This document shows, one piece after another, positions 12,674 through 25,487 of a stretch of 64,000 nucleotides of DNA. The stretch lies in the NCBI GenBank assembly GCA_003344405.1, contig NOWV01000007.1, forward strand, positions 310,001 to 374,000, in the 5' to 3' direction. Origin of the DNA: Trichoplax sp. H2. Taxonomy: Eukaryota; Placozoa; Uniplacotomia; Trichoplacea. The number at the start of each line of letters is the position of its first letter. Position 1 is the stretch's first letter. The position numbers and the translations under genes are program-made. The notes below the pieces were generated by a model. That model saw only the letters and a list, made by a program, of their open reading frames with translations. It was not told the origin of the DNA and searched no databases.

Positions 12674-14371
12674 ATGGAAATTGATTATATTTCTAAAATT
12701 CAATTAGAATTGACCGAATGGCCCAATAAATTTCTATGGCAAAGTGATTGTGATTATTACCATGAAGGGAAAATCCTCTATGCTCGCAAAAGAAGGCGCA
12801 AAGTGGAATGCTCATCGAGTAATCCAATTCAATGGTATCATGATGATAGTGTTGATTTATACGATATTAACGATGATTGCCAATATAAATATTTCCTACG
12901 ATTAACAGAAAGAGTTCAACAACTTAGTAAAATTAGATTACAGAAATTTTTTAAAGTGGCCCTGATAGAAGGATTTGAAAAGTGGGCACAACGTCTCATT
13001 GATAATGGTATAGAAATCGATTCGTTTAACTACAGTATTAAACAAAGTCCATTAGGTATTTGTATTCGACGTGGCCATGTTCATTGTGTTCGAATGTTAT
13101 TAACTAATGGTATATCAGTAAATAAAGTAGGTAAAAACTTGCTTTTTGGTGATGTAACATTTTTTCATTTAGCTGCTTTTGAGTATCAAATGGAATGCTT
13201 AAAAATTTTAATTCAAACATGTTTTGATTCAATTAATATTCTACCTAAAATCCATAAGGTGGTCATGAAAGGTGATCTCGAAAGCACTAAAAAGTGTTTA
13301 TGTACAGATAATCATACAAATTGGAATATATTAATTGATGATGGTAAATGTACGCCCTTATTTTGGGCTATTATATTAGATTACGTTGAAATTGTTCAAC
13401 TATTACTAGAAAATAACTGCCAACAAACGATGATGGTGGTAGATTCATCACCTTTATCTCATCCACTTTATGTCGCTATTTTATGGAAAAGTAAAAAATG
13501 TTTCAATCTATTTGTAAATCGATATCAAACTATGCTATTGCAAACTTATCAAGACGATGATCATAGTCGGTATCAATTACCCTTCAATCCATTACAAATT
13601 GCAGCTAGATATAACTTCCATTATGGAATTGAATTATTATTAAAGAATGAAGAAATCGTTATTGCAAGTAACAATTATTCGCCATTAATTATCGCAACTC
13701 AACAAGGCCACGCTGATTGTGTGAAATTATTATTAACTATTTTTAGTGCTAATATACCACGACGATCACAATTAGACAATAAAAGTGAATCCATATCAGC
13801 AATATCTATTGCTGTTGAAAGATCGGATCTAGAATGCTTACGAATATTACTTCAAGCCGGTGGCAAGGTTAATTTAAGAAATCGTTATACCTACATCACT
13901 AAAGGTGGTATCAAAATTGAAAAAACCAAATCCCCTCTGTATCTGTTATTAGAAAATAATCCGTTAAAATATGGTAAAAATATTATTCAGATGTTACCTT
14001 CTGATGACATTAATTTATTATGTGCTTACTTAACGGACTCCCACATAGATATTGAAATAGTGGTTAAATCAATGAAATATTATCAATGTTTAGACTTGTT
14101 ATTTAAAAATGGCGCACAATTACAACCTGAGCTAAATGATTCCATATTGAACATCATTATCGAAAAAGGTTATCAAAGTTGGTCCGGATTGCAAAACGTT
14201 CCCATGCAAGAAAGATATAAGCAATTAATTAAAAAATTATATCAGTTAGCATATCGTTATGATAAGGAACGGCAAGATTGTCAACCAATAATTGATGATA
14301 GCGGTGAAATATTTAAAAAGGAATGGAGACAATTTAAATACTTACGCAATGGATATGTTAGTAAAGCATAA
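12674..14371 (+). CDS. Ankyrin-repeat protein, single exon
   Basis: One uninterrupted frame of 565 codons, unusual among its intron-rich neighbours. About eight or nine degenerate ankyrin repeats can be seen, roughly at residues 92-118, 124-153, 160-185, 226-250, 262-285, 305-330, 335-362, 376-403 and 420-440. Diagnostic pieces are SPLGICIRRGHVHCVRMLL, SPLIIATQQGHADCVKLLL and ISIAVERSDLECLRILLQ. The first 90 residues have no recognised domain but include a basic patch (ARKRRRK at 37-43). The last 100 residues are charged. I looked for a SOCS box, as in ASB adaptors, and could not see a convincing one. No signal peptide or membrane segment is apparent. The role is presumably protein-protein interaction; the partner is unknown. 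The ATG at 12674 is the first in frame. Confidence 0.85.
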   Translation: MEIDYISKIQLELTEWPNKFLWQSDCDYYHEGKILYARKRRRKVECSSSNPIQWYHDDSVDLYDINDDCQYKYFLRLTERVQQLSKIRLQKFFKVALIEGFEKWAQRLIDNGIEIDSFNYSIKQSPLGICIRRGHVHCVRMLLTNGISVNKVGKNLLFGDVTFFHLAAFEYQMECLKILIQTCFDSINILPKIHKVVMKGDLESTKKCLCTDNHTNWNILIDDGKCTPLFWAIILDYVEIVQLLLENNCQQTMMVVDSSPLSHPLYVAILWKSKKCFNLFVNRYQTMLLQTYQDDDHSRYQLPFNPLQIAARYNFHYGIELLLKNEEIVIASNNYSPLIIATQQGHADCVKLLLTIFSANIPRRSQLDNKSESISAISIAVERSDLECLRILLQAGGKVNLRNRYTYITKGGIKIEKTKSPLYLLLENNPLKYGKNIIQMLPSDDINLLCAYLTDSHIDIEIVVKSMKYYQCLDLLFKNGAQLQPELNDSILNIIIEKGYQSWSGLQNVPMQERYKQLIKKLYQLAYRYDKERQDCQPIIDDSGEIFKKEWRQFKYLRNGYVSKA

Positions 14372-15351
14372 TGTGAATAAAATCAAAATCGCTGTAAATT
14401 TAATCTCTAGCGACAGGAATAAACTATTTTAGCAAAAGCTTTGTCAAGGAAAAGTACTCTGCAATCCTTCTAGCATACTTTATTCTCACGTAGGAATATA
14501 CACTAGAATTCGGATGCATGTTGGAGTACAGGCACTTAAAAATTGATATTTTTCCAGTTGACAAGGATTATGATAGAAGCGAGCTACTGCCATATTCATG
14601 TAAACAAGCAACGATTAAGTGCCTATTGAGAGGAGGTTAACGTAATACTACATTCTAATACTTTATATCACGATAGCCTCAAAACCCTGCCGATGGCAGT
14701 ATATTTACTTCGTAGAAGCTATTTAGAACAAATTTAGATTTAAGTGTAAAGCTCTGATATATGTTCAACTACACTCGAATGAGCATTAAGTAAATTATAT
14801 ATTGTTACATTACGTTTGATGCATGTACCAACGTTAAGATTAAACTTATCAGATATCACTGTATTGCTTGCTAAGACATAGCGCATCTACCTTTAACACT
14901 GAATGATGTTAATCCACTATGCTACTAACACCCAACTTGATGAAATTGGTAAATTCTTTTGAGATGCTGCAGAATATTACTCAAAACATCACAATTATTC
15001 AGGTCAAGCACAGAAGTATCTTATACTGTAGATTTAACGATGATATTACTTCATTTCTTTCCCACATAGCTATTCCGAATACATTAGAAAGAGAAAATTT
15101 AAGCTATAAAATCTGCAATATTGTACATGGATAATAAGACGCTATGTTCGCTACGCATTCAGTATATAAAATTTCCATATGAATGTTGAAAGTTTAACAA
15201 CATTTATTCTTTGATAAATTAACACAACATTGTATGATACAAGGAATACAAAAAACGTATTTACATTTGTAATAATATACAACATGAATCGTAAAAATTC
15301 ACCCGAGCTACAACAACCATAACAGTAATATAATTGCTTTCATTTTTCTAA
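14372..15351. other. Intergenic stretch between convergent ankyrin and TRAPPC14 genes
   Basis: About 1 kb between two tail-to-tail genes. AT-rich, without a supported exon. It must hold both 3' ends. Confidence 0.5.
14376..14381 (+). promoter_or_regulatory. Putative poly(A) signal of the ankyrin gene
   Basis: AATAAA begins 4 bases after the stop codon, implying an extremely short 3' UTR if it is used. Confidence 0.3.
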
Positions 15352-18300
15352 TTAATTACTAGTTTCTGTCGCATTTTCATCAACCGATTTTGAGACACCA
15401 CCAGTAAGACCATTTACTTCATCTGTAACACTTTCTGGTACACTAATTTTAATTTCAGTAGATTCATTAATTACATCTTTAGATTCAATAGACGAACTCT
15501 CACTAATTTGATCTTCATCATTGGTTTCAATAGTCGTTAGAGCCGTAGATAATGGCGTCTCATCATTGCTAGTGTGCGATTCTGTTTCGTTGTTTTTGTA
15601 CTCCCCTGCAATATTTGTAAGGCTTTCATTTTTTCTCCTGTTTTTTAAATATTCTCCGAAACCGTACAGACTATAGTTACTAGTTGAACTCTCCCGCGAC
15701 CACTGGCGGTTTATTTTAGGCGTATCGGTTTTTACGACCGGGGCTGATGCAGTAGCATTAGGTGAAAGGACATAAATTTGGCATGGTTGATGCAATAAAT
15801 CGAGTACATGGTTCGCCTTTTCTTTATTTAAAGAGCCAGCATGCTGTAGCTTGATACATCTACCAACCTATAATACAGGTTTATTATAAACATACGGTAT
15901 AATTAGATTCTTTCATCGGAAATTAGTTAGAATTTTTAGAGACTAGTTCATATGATATTATAATTGTTCACCTCGTGAACGCCTGCCTTCATCGCGAGAC
16001 AATCAATACTAACAGTTACCGAAGACCAGCTAGGTACAATACTAGAATACGAATATCAATAACAAGTCAGTTCTTCGATATTAATACGGTCGGCATCTAA
16101 GCAACACAGATGAAATAAAATGCAACATTCGCATACCCTATATATATCGATGATGTTAAGCATACAATATCATAAGAATGGCTATTTCCTAATAAAACTC
16201 TAGCTGGAGCTATGATATTGTTGACACCTAATACGAATATCAATCACGCATTACGCAGTTATGACGATTCTCATGACAATTCTATTTTTTCACAAATCTA
16301 TCATGATAATCCTACCAGTAGTTAGAGATTCCGGCTCCCACTTTACAGATACATCTTTAAGCTCGTCCTTTCCGTTATTGATTGTATACAATATACTGAA
16401 TCTACAATGAGGAATACAAATTTGTCGTTTAATCTAAATCGCGCTGTTCTGACAACAAATAAGCACGGTTCGTTTATAAGCGTTGCATCGTGCATTATTA
16501 TAGCGTAGCATCTAGATTGCAGTAGTTTACATATATTACCTATCACCAATAGAAACATGAGTGCTATCTAACACTGAAGATGTTGTAACCAAAGCACGAT
16601 CTATAGCCATTTCGAATAATCTACAGAAACGTAAAATATCAAATTTTTAGAATTAAAGAACAAGAAATATAAATGCCTATTCGGTGTAATACGTGCAATC
16701 AGATAAATAGTTATCAAAAAAGTAGCAAAGATAAAGATAGATCTTAAGATTTCTCATGATACCTAAAAGTAGTGGTTATATTTTCAAATTGAGTTATCAT
16801 TGGTTCAGCACTCCATACCAGTGAAGCCATTAGCGATAATTGGGGTAACTTGAAGAAAAAGTAAAGTATTTAATGTAAACTAATACTGTCGGATGTATTA
16901 ACTATTAACAGATAGACATTCCTTAAACTATGTACAGTACATAGTTATGAAAGAAAACTAAAAATTACTTCAAGCTCCATCTTGGAATCTGTTAATGTGA
17001 CATCATATAGAAAAGTATGCGATTCTATTGGTTGCAAAATAACTGGAAATTCTTCGTTTTCATTTTCAGTGACAGGTACTAAGTGAGCTTCTATTCCAGC
17101 TAACGCTTCCATTATGCTAATTTAATAAATGATTAAAATCATTATTGCAATCTAGAATCGTCGTTAGGTATTGACGAAATAGTAGTTCCTAACTGGTTTA
17201 AAGACATTATACTATCCTATATAAGTGAAATATTCATACTTTTCGCTTTGGTTACTATTGTTGATGTGGCCAGAGAAGACTTGCATATGATCTAGAACTA
17301 TTACGTTTTCACTTTTATTTTGTACTGGGTAGAAGAAAGCGTAAGCAAGTTTACTAGTTAGCAAATTGCATCAAAAACTTGTTAATATAGGATATTCCAG
17401 TTATGAATTTGTCATCAACTATAATAATAGAATTTTTCCAAAAATTAACTATCTCACCTTGTAGACATAAGTAGTACTTGGCACCAGCTTTGGTAAATCG
17501 GTATAAAAGGTTCGGTGATGGATTAATAGAAATGATCTTGTTAACTATAGGTAAGACAGCATAATCAAGTTATTGGATATGCGAATTAAACATTAAGCAC
17601 AGTTGTCCTTTTTAAGAGGTAAAGTGTATACATTATTAGTGTCAACATCCTTATATTGCAAGTGTACATCTAATTTTTTTCTTCAATTAACGATCAATTA
17701 ACATGCTTCTATGGCAGAAAAATATTGATGTCCATCGTACAGAAACTGATCATCTCATCATGAGGTAGTAAGACAAACGCAGTCACTATACCTTGATATT
17801 TTTTAGCTGATGTTAAGTGCTGCATTACTGGAATAGGAGAATCATCGATAAAAGTGCGAGCGAAATCAAAATTTGATGGATCATTCCAATCTTGCGATAG
17901 CAGCTGGCAATCAGCGAGGTAATCCAGTTCTGGAGACCACAAGGAAACGGTGACTTGAGCTCGACATGTATCGACGTGTAAACTAGCCAAGGAAACAGTT
18001 AGCGGAAACGCAACATCACCATCCTTACAAACTATAGGTTTCGAAGGCTGTTGAATAAGAGTAATATATTTATTTTAGCGTCCTAAATGGGGTTCAACCT
18101 ACACGTTAGCTATAATAACTGTAGCATAACATACTGTATTGACTATTAGATACATGCTATTGGTGATTCCATTCTTGAGTTGTTACCTTGCATTTGCTAT
18201 CGGAATAGTTTGTCACATCCCTGCTACTAGTAAATATCACTGATTTGCATTGTCGATAATTCTCTTGACCTTGCTTACTATTGCTTTTATAATCCGATTG

Positions 18301-18546
18301 CTGGAATAACTCCTTGGGTGTAACACTGCAAATAGCAGATAACTGGCAAATTTTACTTTGCCAAATTTGATGAGCATCGCCATGACGATAGCCTCGAAAA
18401 CGAGCAAGTAAATAGACCACACAATTTTCTCCATGCCAAACAGTTGAACGAGTTCCCTTAGCTAGATCATTATCCACTACTTGACTAATACTTTTAGGGA
18501 TGAAAAGATGAAATACTGTCTCGCCTTCTTTAATAATAGAATCCAT
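15352..18546 (-). CDS. TRAPPC14: TRAPPC14 (MAP11/C7orf43-type) TRAPP II subunit
   Basis: Exons on the minus strand: 18546-18187, 18047-17741, 17544-17458, 17105-16969, 16848-16763, 16620-16540, 16395-16316, about 16227-16166, 16041 (or 16029)-15972, 15867-15352. Recognised family blocks are KPIVCKDGDVAFPLTVSL near residue 121, INPSPNLLYRFTKAG, ASLVWSAEP, ILYTINN...VKWEPES, and SSVTVSIDCLAMKAG. Human TRAPPC14 has the same order of blocks (IVSTDEVIFPLTVSL, VTYTLLNN...LVWTPE). The last exon adds a Ser/Thr/Glu-rich, probably disordered tail. Vertebrate TRAPPC14 links TRAPP II to preciliary vesicles and microtubules (family knowledge). Phases join through exon 7 and from exon 9 to 10, but the exon 8 to 9 junction could not be resolved. 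Start: the TTG codon before it is not a start, so the ATG at 18546 is used. LAMTOR4, its human neighbour, lies 29 kb away. Confidence 0.82.
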
Positions 18547-20842
18547 CAATAATTTCTAATGGAGTTGGTCAACATCCATTAAAGTTAAGGAGGGGAAGTC
18601 TTGTCGGAAGGTCTACTAGTGCTGAACCGGTCCGACTACGGAGTTTTCTATCAACTCAAAGCAATCAGTCCGTATACAACGATTTTGTATCGGGACTCAA
18701 GTCACGTACTATACACTGTACAGTATAGCCCCATTTCATGTTAGTTAAGGAGACGAGTTAGCGTAGGTTTACTGTAGCGCTGATAGTATACATACTACAG
18801 TTTTACGTGTTTGCGTACCTATACAGTACTGCGCTATAAACACTTCAGCAAGGGTAGAAGCATGAGAAAGTGATACTGTACCTTACGAGTTGCCTTATAG
18901 GTTATAAAGTAGGTTATAAACTATAGTATAAATAAATTATATCCTAGATATAATATGATTTCTCTACCTAATAATGTATAATTTATACTCTCATTCTATT
19001 ATTTTATAATCAATGCTAATTTAATAGTGTCTCTTATGTCTACAGTAAAGTAAAAAATTCCTCTAGATCCAGCTAGCGATTAGCAGACAACATAGACACC
19101 TGCAAATTTAAATCGTTTTTGCAGTAAACGCAAGAGCAGTATATTGTATGGTAGTCTGGTTACTACATTCACCATAGAAGTAAAAATGACCTAGTGTTGA
19201 TTGATAATAAATTAATGCAGAATTTCATGTTTTAGATTATAAATTAATTTAACGTCGCCATATTGTTGAATTATGGATTATACTACAGTATTACTGCCAG
19301 TAGATACCTGCAAATTTAAATCGTTTTTGCAGTAAAGGCATGAGTAGTATATTGTATGGTAGTCTGATTACTACATTTACCATAGAAGTAAAAATGGCCT
19401 AGTGTTGATTGATTGATAATAAATTAATACAGAATTTTATGCTTTAGAATGTAAATTGATTTAACGTCGCCATATTGTTGAATTATGGATTATACTACAG
19501 TATTATTGGTACAGTAGTAGCCTAGACCAATAGTCAATAACCTTGGCAGGTGCAAAAACTGCCATAACTGCGGTAGACGCCATTGCCCGCTCTTTTAATA
19601 TGAGTATATTGTACTAACATAATTTTGGTCCCTAAAACGTCCGGTGCCCTTACTAGCTATTGGTCTAACTATAAATTTACGAGATAGGATTTCAGTAAGT
19701 TCTATCCCACTTGGACGAAACAGACTATTATGATACGAACTAAATTCTTAATATCGAAATAATCTAGCCAGCGCTTGTAGAAGTTGATTATTGTGTCAAT
19801 TAAAACTCTTCAGTATCAAGTTTCAAAATTAGGAAGCCTATTAAACTTTGCATAAATTCAAATCAAGAATTATTTAGGTTACCAAGAGCTCTCTATACAA
19901 CAAAATTGTTTTTTTTTGAAAGGCTGCTATATTATCTCTTGCCTTATACCAAGGCTACTAAAAACGCGTCATACTCGTAGTCGTAACAATACTAGAAGTG
20001 ATAATAGCATGGGCCACACAAGTATATTAAAAATCTCAGTAAAGATCCTGTCGGTACGTACATTTCGTCATAAACTATAAATTCAAATAATAATATTGAT
20101 AGTCGCTAGTTCTAAAACAAGTATAGAAAATTTATGATAAAAATTAGGTACTAAGCTATCATGACCAATTACGGTGATTAGCGTTGCAACCGTCGAAAGC
20201 TACCCAGTTTTATTTATAGGGGTCTAAAATTTCAAATTGCCTTACAGACACTCCCCACAAATTAGACTAAATTGACGTAGTCAAGTAAATCGACTATTGC
20301 ATCTTTTTGCTCGTCACCCTGCAGTATTGTTCAGTACAATCAAAAGCAAATATTAGACTAGGAAATATTTAAAGCATTTTATTCGAGCCTGACATTGAAA
20401 CCTACCTACTAGCTACAAAGCATAGACTAGAAGACATTTAAGGTACTGCGAGTATTTCTATGTTGACAAGACACACAAGTGCACGTGCCATTATATTCAA
20501 TCTCTATATTGATGGTATACCAATTCTGTATTTGCAAGGTAAAATTTTTATCTAACGTAATTCCATTCTATTGGAACAATGAATAACAATTACACTAAAT
20601 TACAACGATTCTAGCTATAGTCTAGAGTATATCTAAGACGAATCAATTTAAATATATGATATTTTAACTGTAAATAATTGTTAAGAATTTACTACTGAGG
20701 GATTCAATTCATAATGATAATGATCTTATTCTACGATTATAGACTTGTATATATTGAATAAAGAGATCAATGGTCTGCTCTAGAAGAAATGTTAGAGGGA
20801 GTTTCGGCCTGATAGGGCTTAATAAAAGGATCCACCAATGGA
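18547..20842. other. Intergenic stretch between TRAPPC14 and the tetraspanin
   Basis: Contains the TRAPPC14 promoter side, with TACAGTA/TACTGTA words at about 18719, 18769 and 18822, then a two-copy tandem repeat at 19098-19515 and an 11-bp inverted repeat pair at 19523/19657. The tetraspanin 3' end lies at the right. No exon was found. Confidence 0.45.
19098..19515. repeat. Two-copy tandem duplication, unit about 208 bp
   Basis: Both copies begin ACCTGCAAATTTAAATCG (19098 and 19306) and end in the sequence around TTATACTACAGTATTA. They differ by scattered substitutions and a 4-bp GATT insertion, so the duplication is fairly recent. It is non-coding. Confidence 0.8.
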
Positions 20843-22250
20843 TTACATCATTTCGTATTTAGCAGAGTCATTATTGCATACTAAGCAGCAGGCAAGTACT
20901 ACACCAATTATCTAGCACAAATTTAAGCATAAAATTAGATTACCGTACAATAATAAAGAAATAATCTAATAATGATACGTACTTGAAATACTCCAATTGC
21001 TACAGCAATTCCAGCAACAATTCCCAAGTGCGATTCAAGAAATTTGATGACAGCGCCTGAACATGCCTGCAAATGAGAATATTCATTATATAGTGTATCA
21101 ATCAAGTTACCCAGTTGCACAAAAATCAAGGATAGATTCACAGTTAGTTGATAGTCAACATGTTAAAAGTAACTTACACTCTGACTGATTTTGATTCCTG
21201 ATGGATATTGATAATTTCCAGTATTGTAGGTTAAGTGAAGATTATTACAAAGACCAGTGGAGTTATTTGGTTTGGTTCCAGAAGTAAAAAAGATTTTCGG
21301 GCAGCAACTACTGGGTACAGAATCCCGATATTTCTGCTTACTTGCCCAAGAAGTATTGAACCATTGCGTATAGTTCTGTGCACCACAGCATTCCAACTGA
21401 ATAGCATGATAACGATCAAAATTGTAGATATTAAATGACTATAGCTTTACGAAAACAAATATTGTATTTATCCACGCATACTATTCACTACATAATCTCT
21501 TACATTCTGTTGTACTCCGTCTACGATATGCTTGATGCCTACATCTGTGTCATACTTTTGTAAGAATGGTTTCATGGTGACAGCTAAGCCAGCTTCAAAC
21601 TACAAAGAGAAGTTTATGATTACCAAAAATCGAAATTAGATCCATAATAGTATTGTTATATTCTAAGGAAAATTTGTTACAGAGTATAAGGAATAGCCAA
21701 TTACTGTCTTAAGTACATCACTAGAAAATTAAACAGCTGGAATTATTCGGATTGAGCAATTTTAAATCAAGAATAAGCGTTTTGTTATCGATGCTACTGT
21801 TTGGATCATGAGCTGTGTTGCAAGGTATCAATATTCATTTTAAAGTTATCTATAATACTATGTCTTTAGTTCTTATTCCAATTTTAAAACTTACGTCACC
21901 CTTGAAAACGAAAGCAATGATACCAAGTGTAATTTCGGCCAGGACAATCACAATCAAGATTACTGAATACTAAATATTTATAAAAATTGATTGAACATGA
22001 GAAATAATCTAGTATAATTGTTGATAATGAAGTATCTATCATTAGCAGCCTTATAGCTTACAATTCCAAGAAGGCATCGACTACCCTTCATAGCGCCATA
22101 GCATCCTACGAAGCCAATTAAAACGATAAGGACACCAACTCCCAGTAAAATGTAGAGCGCAGAAAAGCTATGTTGGTTATCTAATTTCATGTAAGGACCA
22201 AAAGCGATCAAACCCCATATTGACGCAGCCAAAATTGCTACACCACTTAT
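20843..22250 (-). CDS. Tetraspanin (6-cysteine type), first exon not found
   Basis: Six exons on the minus strand: 22250-22062, 21969-21895, 21599-21504, 21396-21178, 21066-20983, 20911-20843. They read through TM1 (ending ISGVAILAASIWGLIAFG), TM2 (YILLGVGVLIVLIGFVGCYG), TM3 (SVILIVIVLAEITLGIIAF) and the large extracellular loop, then TM4 (VAIGVFQIIGVVLACCL) and a short tail NNDSAKYEMM. The loop carries ECCG, SCCP, GLC and ACSG: the CCG hallmark and six cysteines in all. NNST is a likely N-glycosylation site. Every intron seen is phase 0. The exon with the initiator Met and the beginning of TM1 should lie above 22250 and was not located. Tetraspanins organise membrane protein microdomains (family knowledge). 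The subfamily is not assigned. Confidence 0.9.
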
Positions 22251-25200
22251 CTATAAAAGTAACGTTATAGGATTCAGTTAGTACAAGAAATGATCGATTT
22301 ATGCTGTTATAAAATCCACGTACAACTTTGATTTCACCCTATACTTTATGTCATAGGGTCACGGTGAAGGATATTGTTTTGTTAGTAATTGCTTAGGAAG
22401 AACTAAACTACACCTATTAATTTTTCCCATTAATTTTATTTACAGAGCACATCACACTGATCATATAATTTATTTATTTACTGTTCATAAGGTACAGATT
22501 TTACCCAACATCTTTTATATCGCAACTAGTCAATCGTTCTATATAGCTGTAGCGGAAAGCCTTGTGACGAAATAGAGATTGTACATGATCAACTTTGATA
22601 ATGTGCCACTCCATCTATAGTACTTGAAGGAAATTATTATAATATGTACGTACCGCAGGCCTTAAGATTCGTGCTCAATGTATCAGATACTATAAATGCT
22701 ACTGTAGGTCAATAAGGCTGTTGTTCGACCTATGGATATTAGCTATAATATGGAAGCGTAGCTCTATTCAGATATCCATTGCAAATGCTAACCAACTTGT
22801 ACGCTACATACATTTAACCCTTATGAATAGGAGCAATAAGAAGCAATTTTATCCCTCTCAAGGGTATAAATTGAGAAATAAAAATGAATTGTGAAAAAAA
22901 AACGTTACTATTTCAATAATACATCCTTATTGCCAATTGCTTGTCGGCTAATTTCAAATTGTAAATAAACAATCAAAACACCATTGGAGCTCGGAGAGTA
23001 TATTATATAATATGCTGATCGTAGTTAATCAATTTGGAATTTACTATACTCATGAGCAGATGTACTGTAATACCGAGCTAGTCTTCATCGGAATGAGGAA
23101 ATCTAGCGGTAGTTTAATGGTGTAAGCATAAAAACTTTCTCCGAAAATTTACATCAATAATGCGAAAGTTTAAGACCAATATCAGGGGCTATACGCGTAC
23201 ACCATATCTTAATGAAAGGGCTTTAAGATTCATAAACTGACGATCAGCTTGGCAATCTTTTACTGTACTGTATACAGTATTCATGTATATTAAAAATCTT
23301 CGGATACACCAGTGCCTACTGTAGATAGTGCTAACATGTTTTAGTAGATGGTATATGGTAAAATTAGGAAATTACTCTACTCAAGTTTTAAAGTACGTTC
23401 TATGATCCCCCAAAGTCAAAACCAAAGACAGGGTAAAATTTTTAATATACAAATCATTTTTTGTGCTGGAAAGATCACTCCGAAGTAAAAGTGTTGGCGC
23501 TAATAAAATATGTACTATTCAATATTACTGTAAGTAGATAGGTAGGAGCCAAAATGAGAAAACTTCAGTACTGCAGGTGGCATTGAATCATTTACATTTG
23601 GATATTGGGAGGTGTTACTTATAGGGTATAAATATAAAGTCAAGGATTATTACTAGTAATGCCTCTAAATCTAGTCTCATTAAATCGCATTATGAAATGT
23701 ATGAAAAGGGTTTTTTTCCTTTGATAGATCAGAAAATATTATTGGTAAGTGGACAAGGAATGTTAAATTATTGCATATACGTATATTAATACTGTGCAAT
23801 ACGTTCCAAAATAAGCCGCCGAGTTGGGCCTAGTAAATAATATAGTTAATATCTAATGCATGCAGTACTCGTGTCGTAGAAGAAAGTCCAAACGCAAGAA
23901 AACGTCCATCATGGTCCTTTTCAGTTGATATGATGTGTCATTGTCGATCTTCATTTATGGTATGGGTTAATACATTTTAATACATTGTGCCATGGTAAAT
24001 CACTCTGTAGCTTTTACTAATCCATGATTGTACTGTATTAGTGAACGTTCTAGTTAGAAAAAAATCAGCGATATTGTTATTATCACTATACGAGAATTCG
24101 ATCATTGACGAAGTAGTTATTAAAAATTGATGTATCTCTCTTACATCCATAGCTGTGAATAATGATGGGCATAATTTTTAGAGCAATTTAGAGTTCAGAA
24201 TCAAAATTTCAGTTGCCAGACAAAAGAATGACATAAGGGTGGTTAATGTAAGACCGAAGCCCTAGCGAAAATAAATCAACTATTGCTCATAGAATGGAAA
24301 GTAAATCGATCAACGATGGATGAGTCACAACTGATCTAGACAGCAGTACTTTTTATCGTCAGAAATGACATTGATCAATCTATTTAATCAAATAGACTTG
24401 AGCTACTTGATTTTTGTGTTTAAAGGGCGCGGACTTGTAAACCCGAAGCGAGTCCTGTGTTTTTTTGTAGCTTTCTTAATACGATGGTAGCACTATACAA
24501 GTACTGCCACTATAGCTACCAATATTCTTTAGTATTGTCACAATTGTATGCTTGGATAGGAATATAAAAACTCGTCCATTATTATGTTAGGGTATACTGA
24601 TAATCTATGCTAACCTACGCCATGACTGACTGGACATGACAGTAGACGATAATGTAGTTCTTAATAAACGCAAAATAAATGATGAATTTTATCTATCGCT
24701 TGTCTAATTATTAATATAATTCATCGTACGAGCATGGTATAGCTTTTGAAGCATCATTTTCTCCTCAAAATCCACATAACTAGGGTAGTCATTTAGGTTA
24801 ATAAAAGAACTAGTCAAAAGGAAGACCGTGATGATTGCCATATTGTTATATCAAGTATTGTACAGTCCTTCTTGGTTATACAACCAATACAGTGTTATGG
24901 CTCATTTTATCAATTATCATTTAGTTCGTCTGACTGTAAGATTTCGAACTTGGAAAAGAATGGATGATTATCCAAATCAATATCATCTAGCTATGACAAT
25001 AAAGTGCTTGAGTTCAAAAGAGATCCATTCGTCTTACCCATAAAATAAAGTTGAAGAGATGAAGTAAAATTGTTAGGCACTTGTGGCCGGTAGAAGTTTT
25101 GGCAGGAGACGGCATTTTGACGAGATGGTGGGTAGGATGTAGATATAGTTTTTTGTCTTTTGATTTGATGATCTAATGTAATCTGCTATTTATGTTCAAT

Positions 25201-25487
25201 CTGGATATCGTAGTAACCAATGGGTTGTCTTGGGTAACAATCAGGGCCTACTCATTGTAAAACTAAAGTCTTTTAATGATCTCTAGTATCCATACTGCCT
25301 AGCAACATCCTTCAATACTTGGCTCTATGCATAAGATGCATGTATAGGACAGTTGTATTTCCTCGCCAGCATGATTAGCAACGATTTAATAATTTACAAT
25401 ACCCACTACATTATTGTCTTAATTATTATCCTAGCGCCATTGCGTTCTCTTGGCGAATCGTGAATAAATAAACCAAGACAAAAGATG

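Noticed and set aside
17105-17120. Acceptor ATTAG at about 17116 for TRAPPC14 exon 4
   Set aside because: In the required phase it gives an immediate stop; the downstream GGAAG acceptor at 17106 keeps the frame, though its pyrimidine tract is poor.
18237-18434. Second minus-strand frame overlapping TRAPPC14 exon 1
   Set aside because: It is a shadow of the TRAPPC14 coding frame, which has recognisable family blocks.
24425-24459. tRNA-like fragment with a CTTGTAA loop (Thr anticodon TGT)
   Set aside because: The flanking stem does not pair well, and no D-arm, T-arm or acceptor stem could be folded around it.
24828-25043. Open frame of about 71 codons on the plus strand
   Set aside because: No recognisable family, no supporting splice sites and unremarkable composition; consistent with chance.
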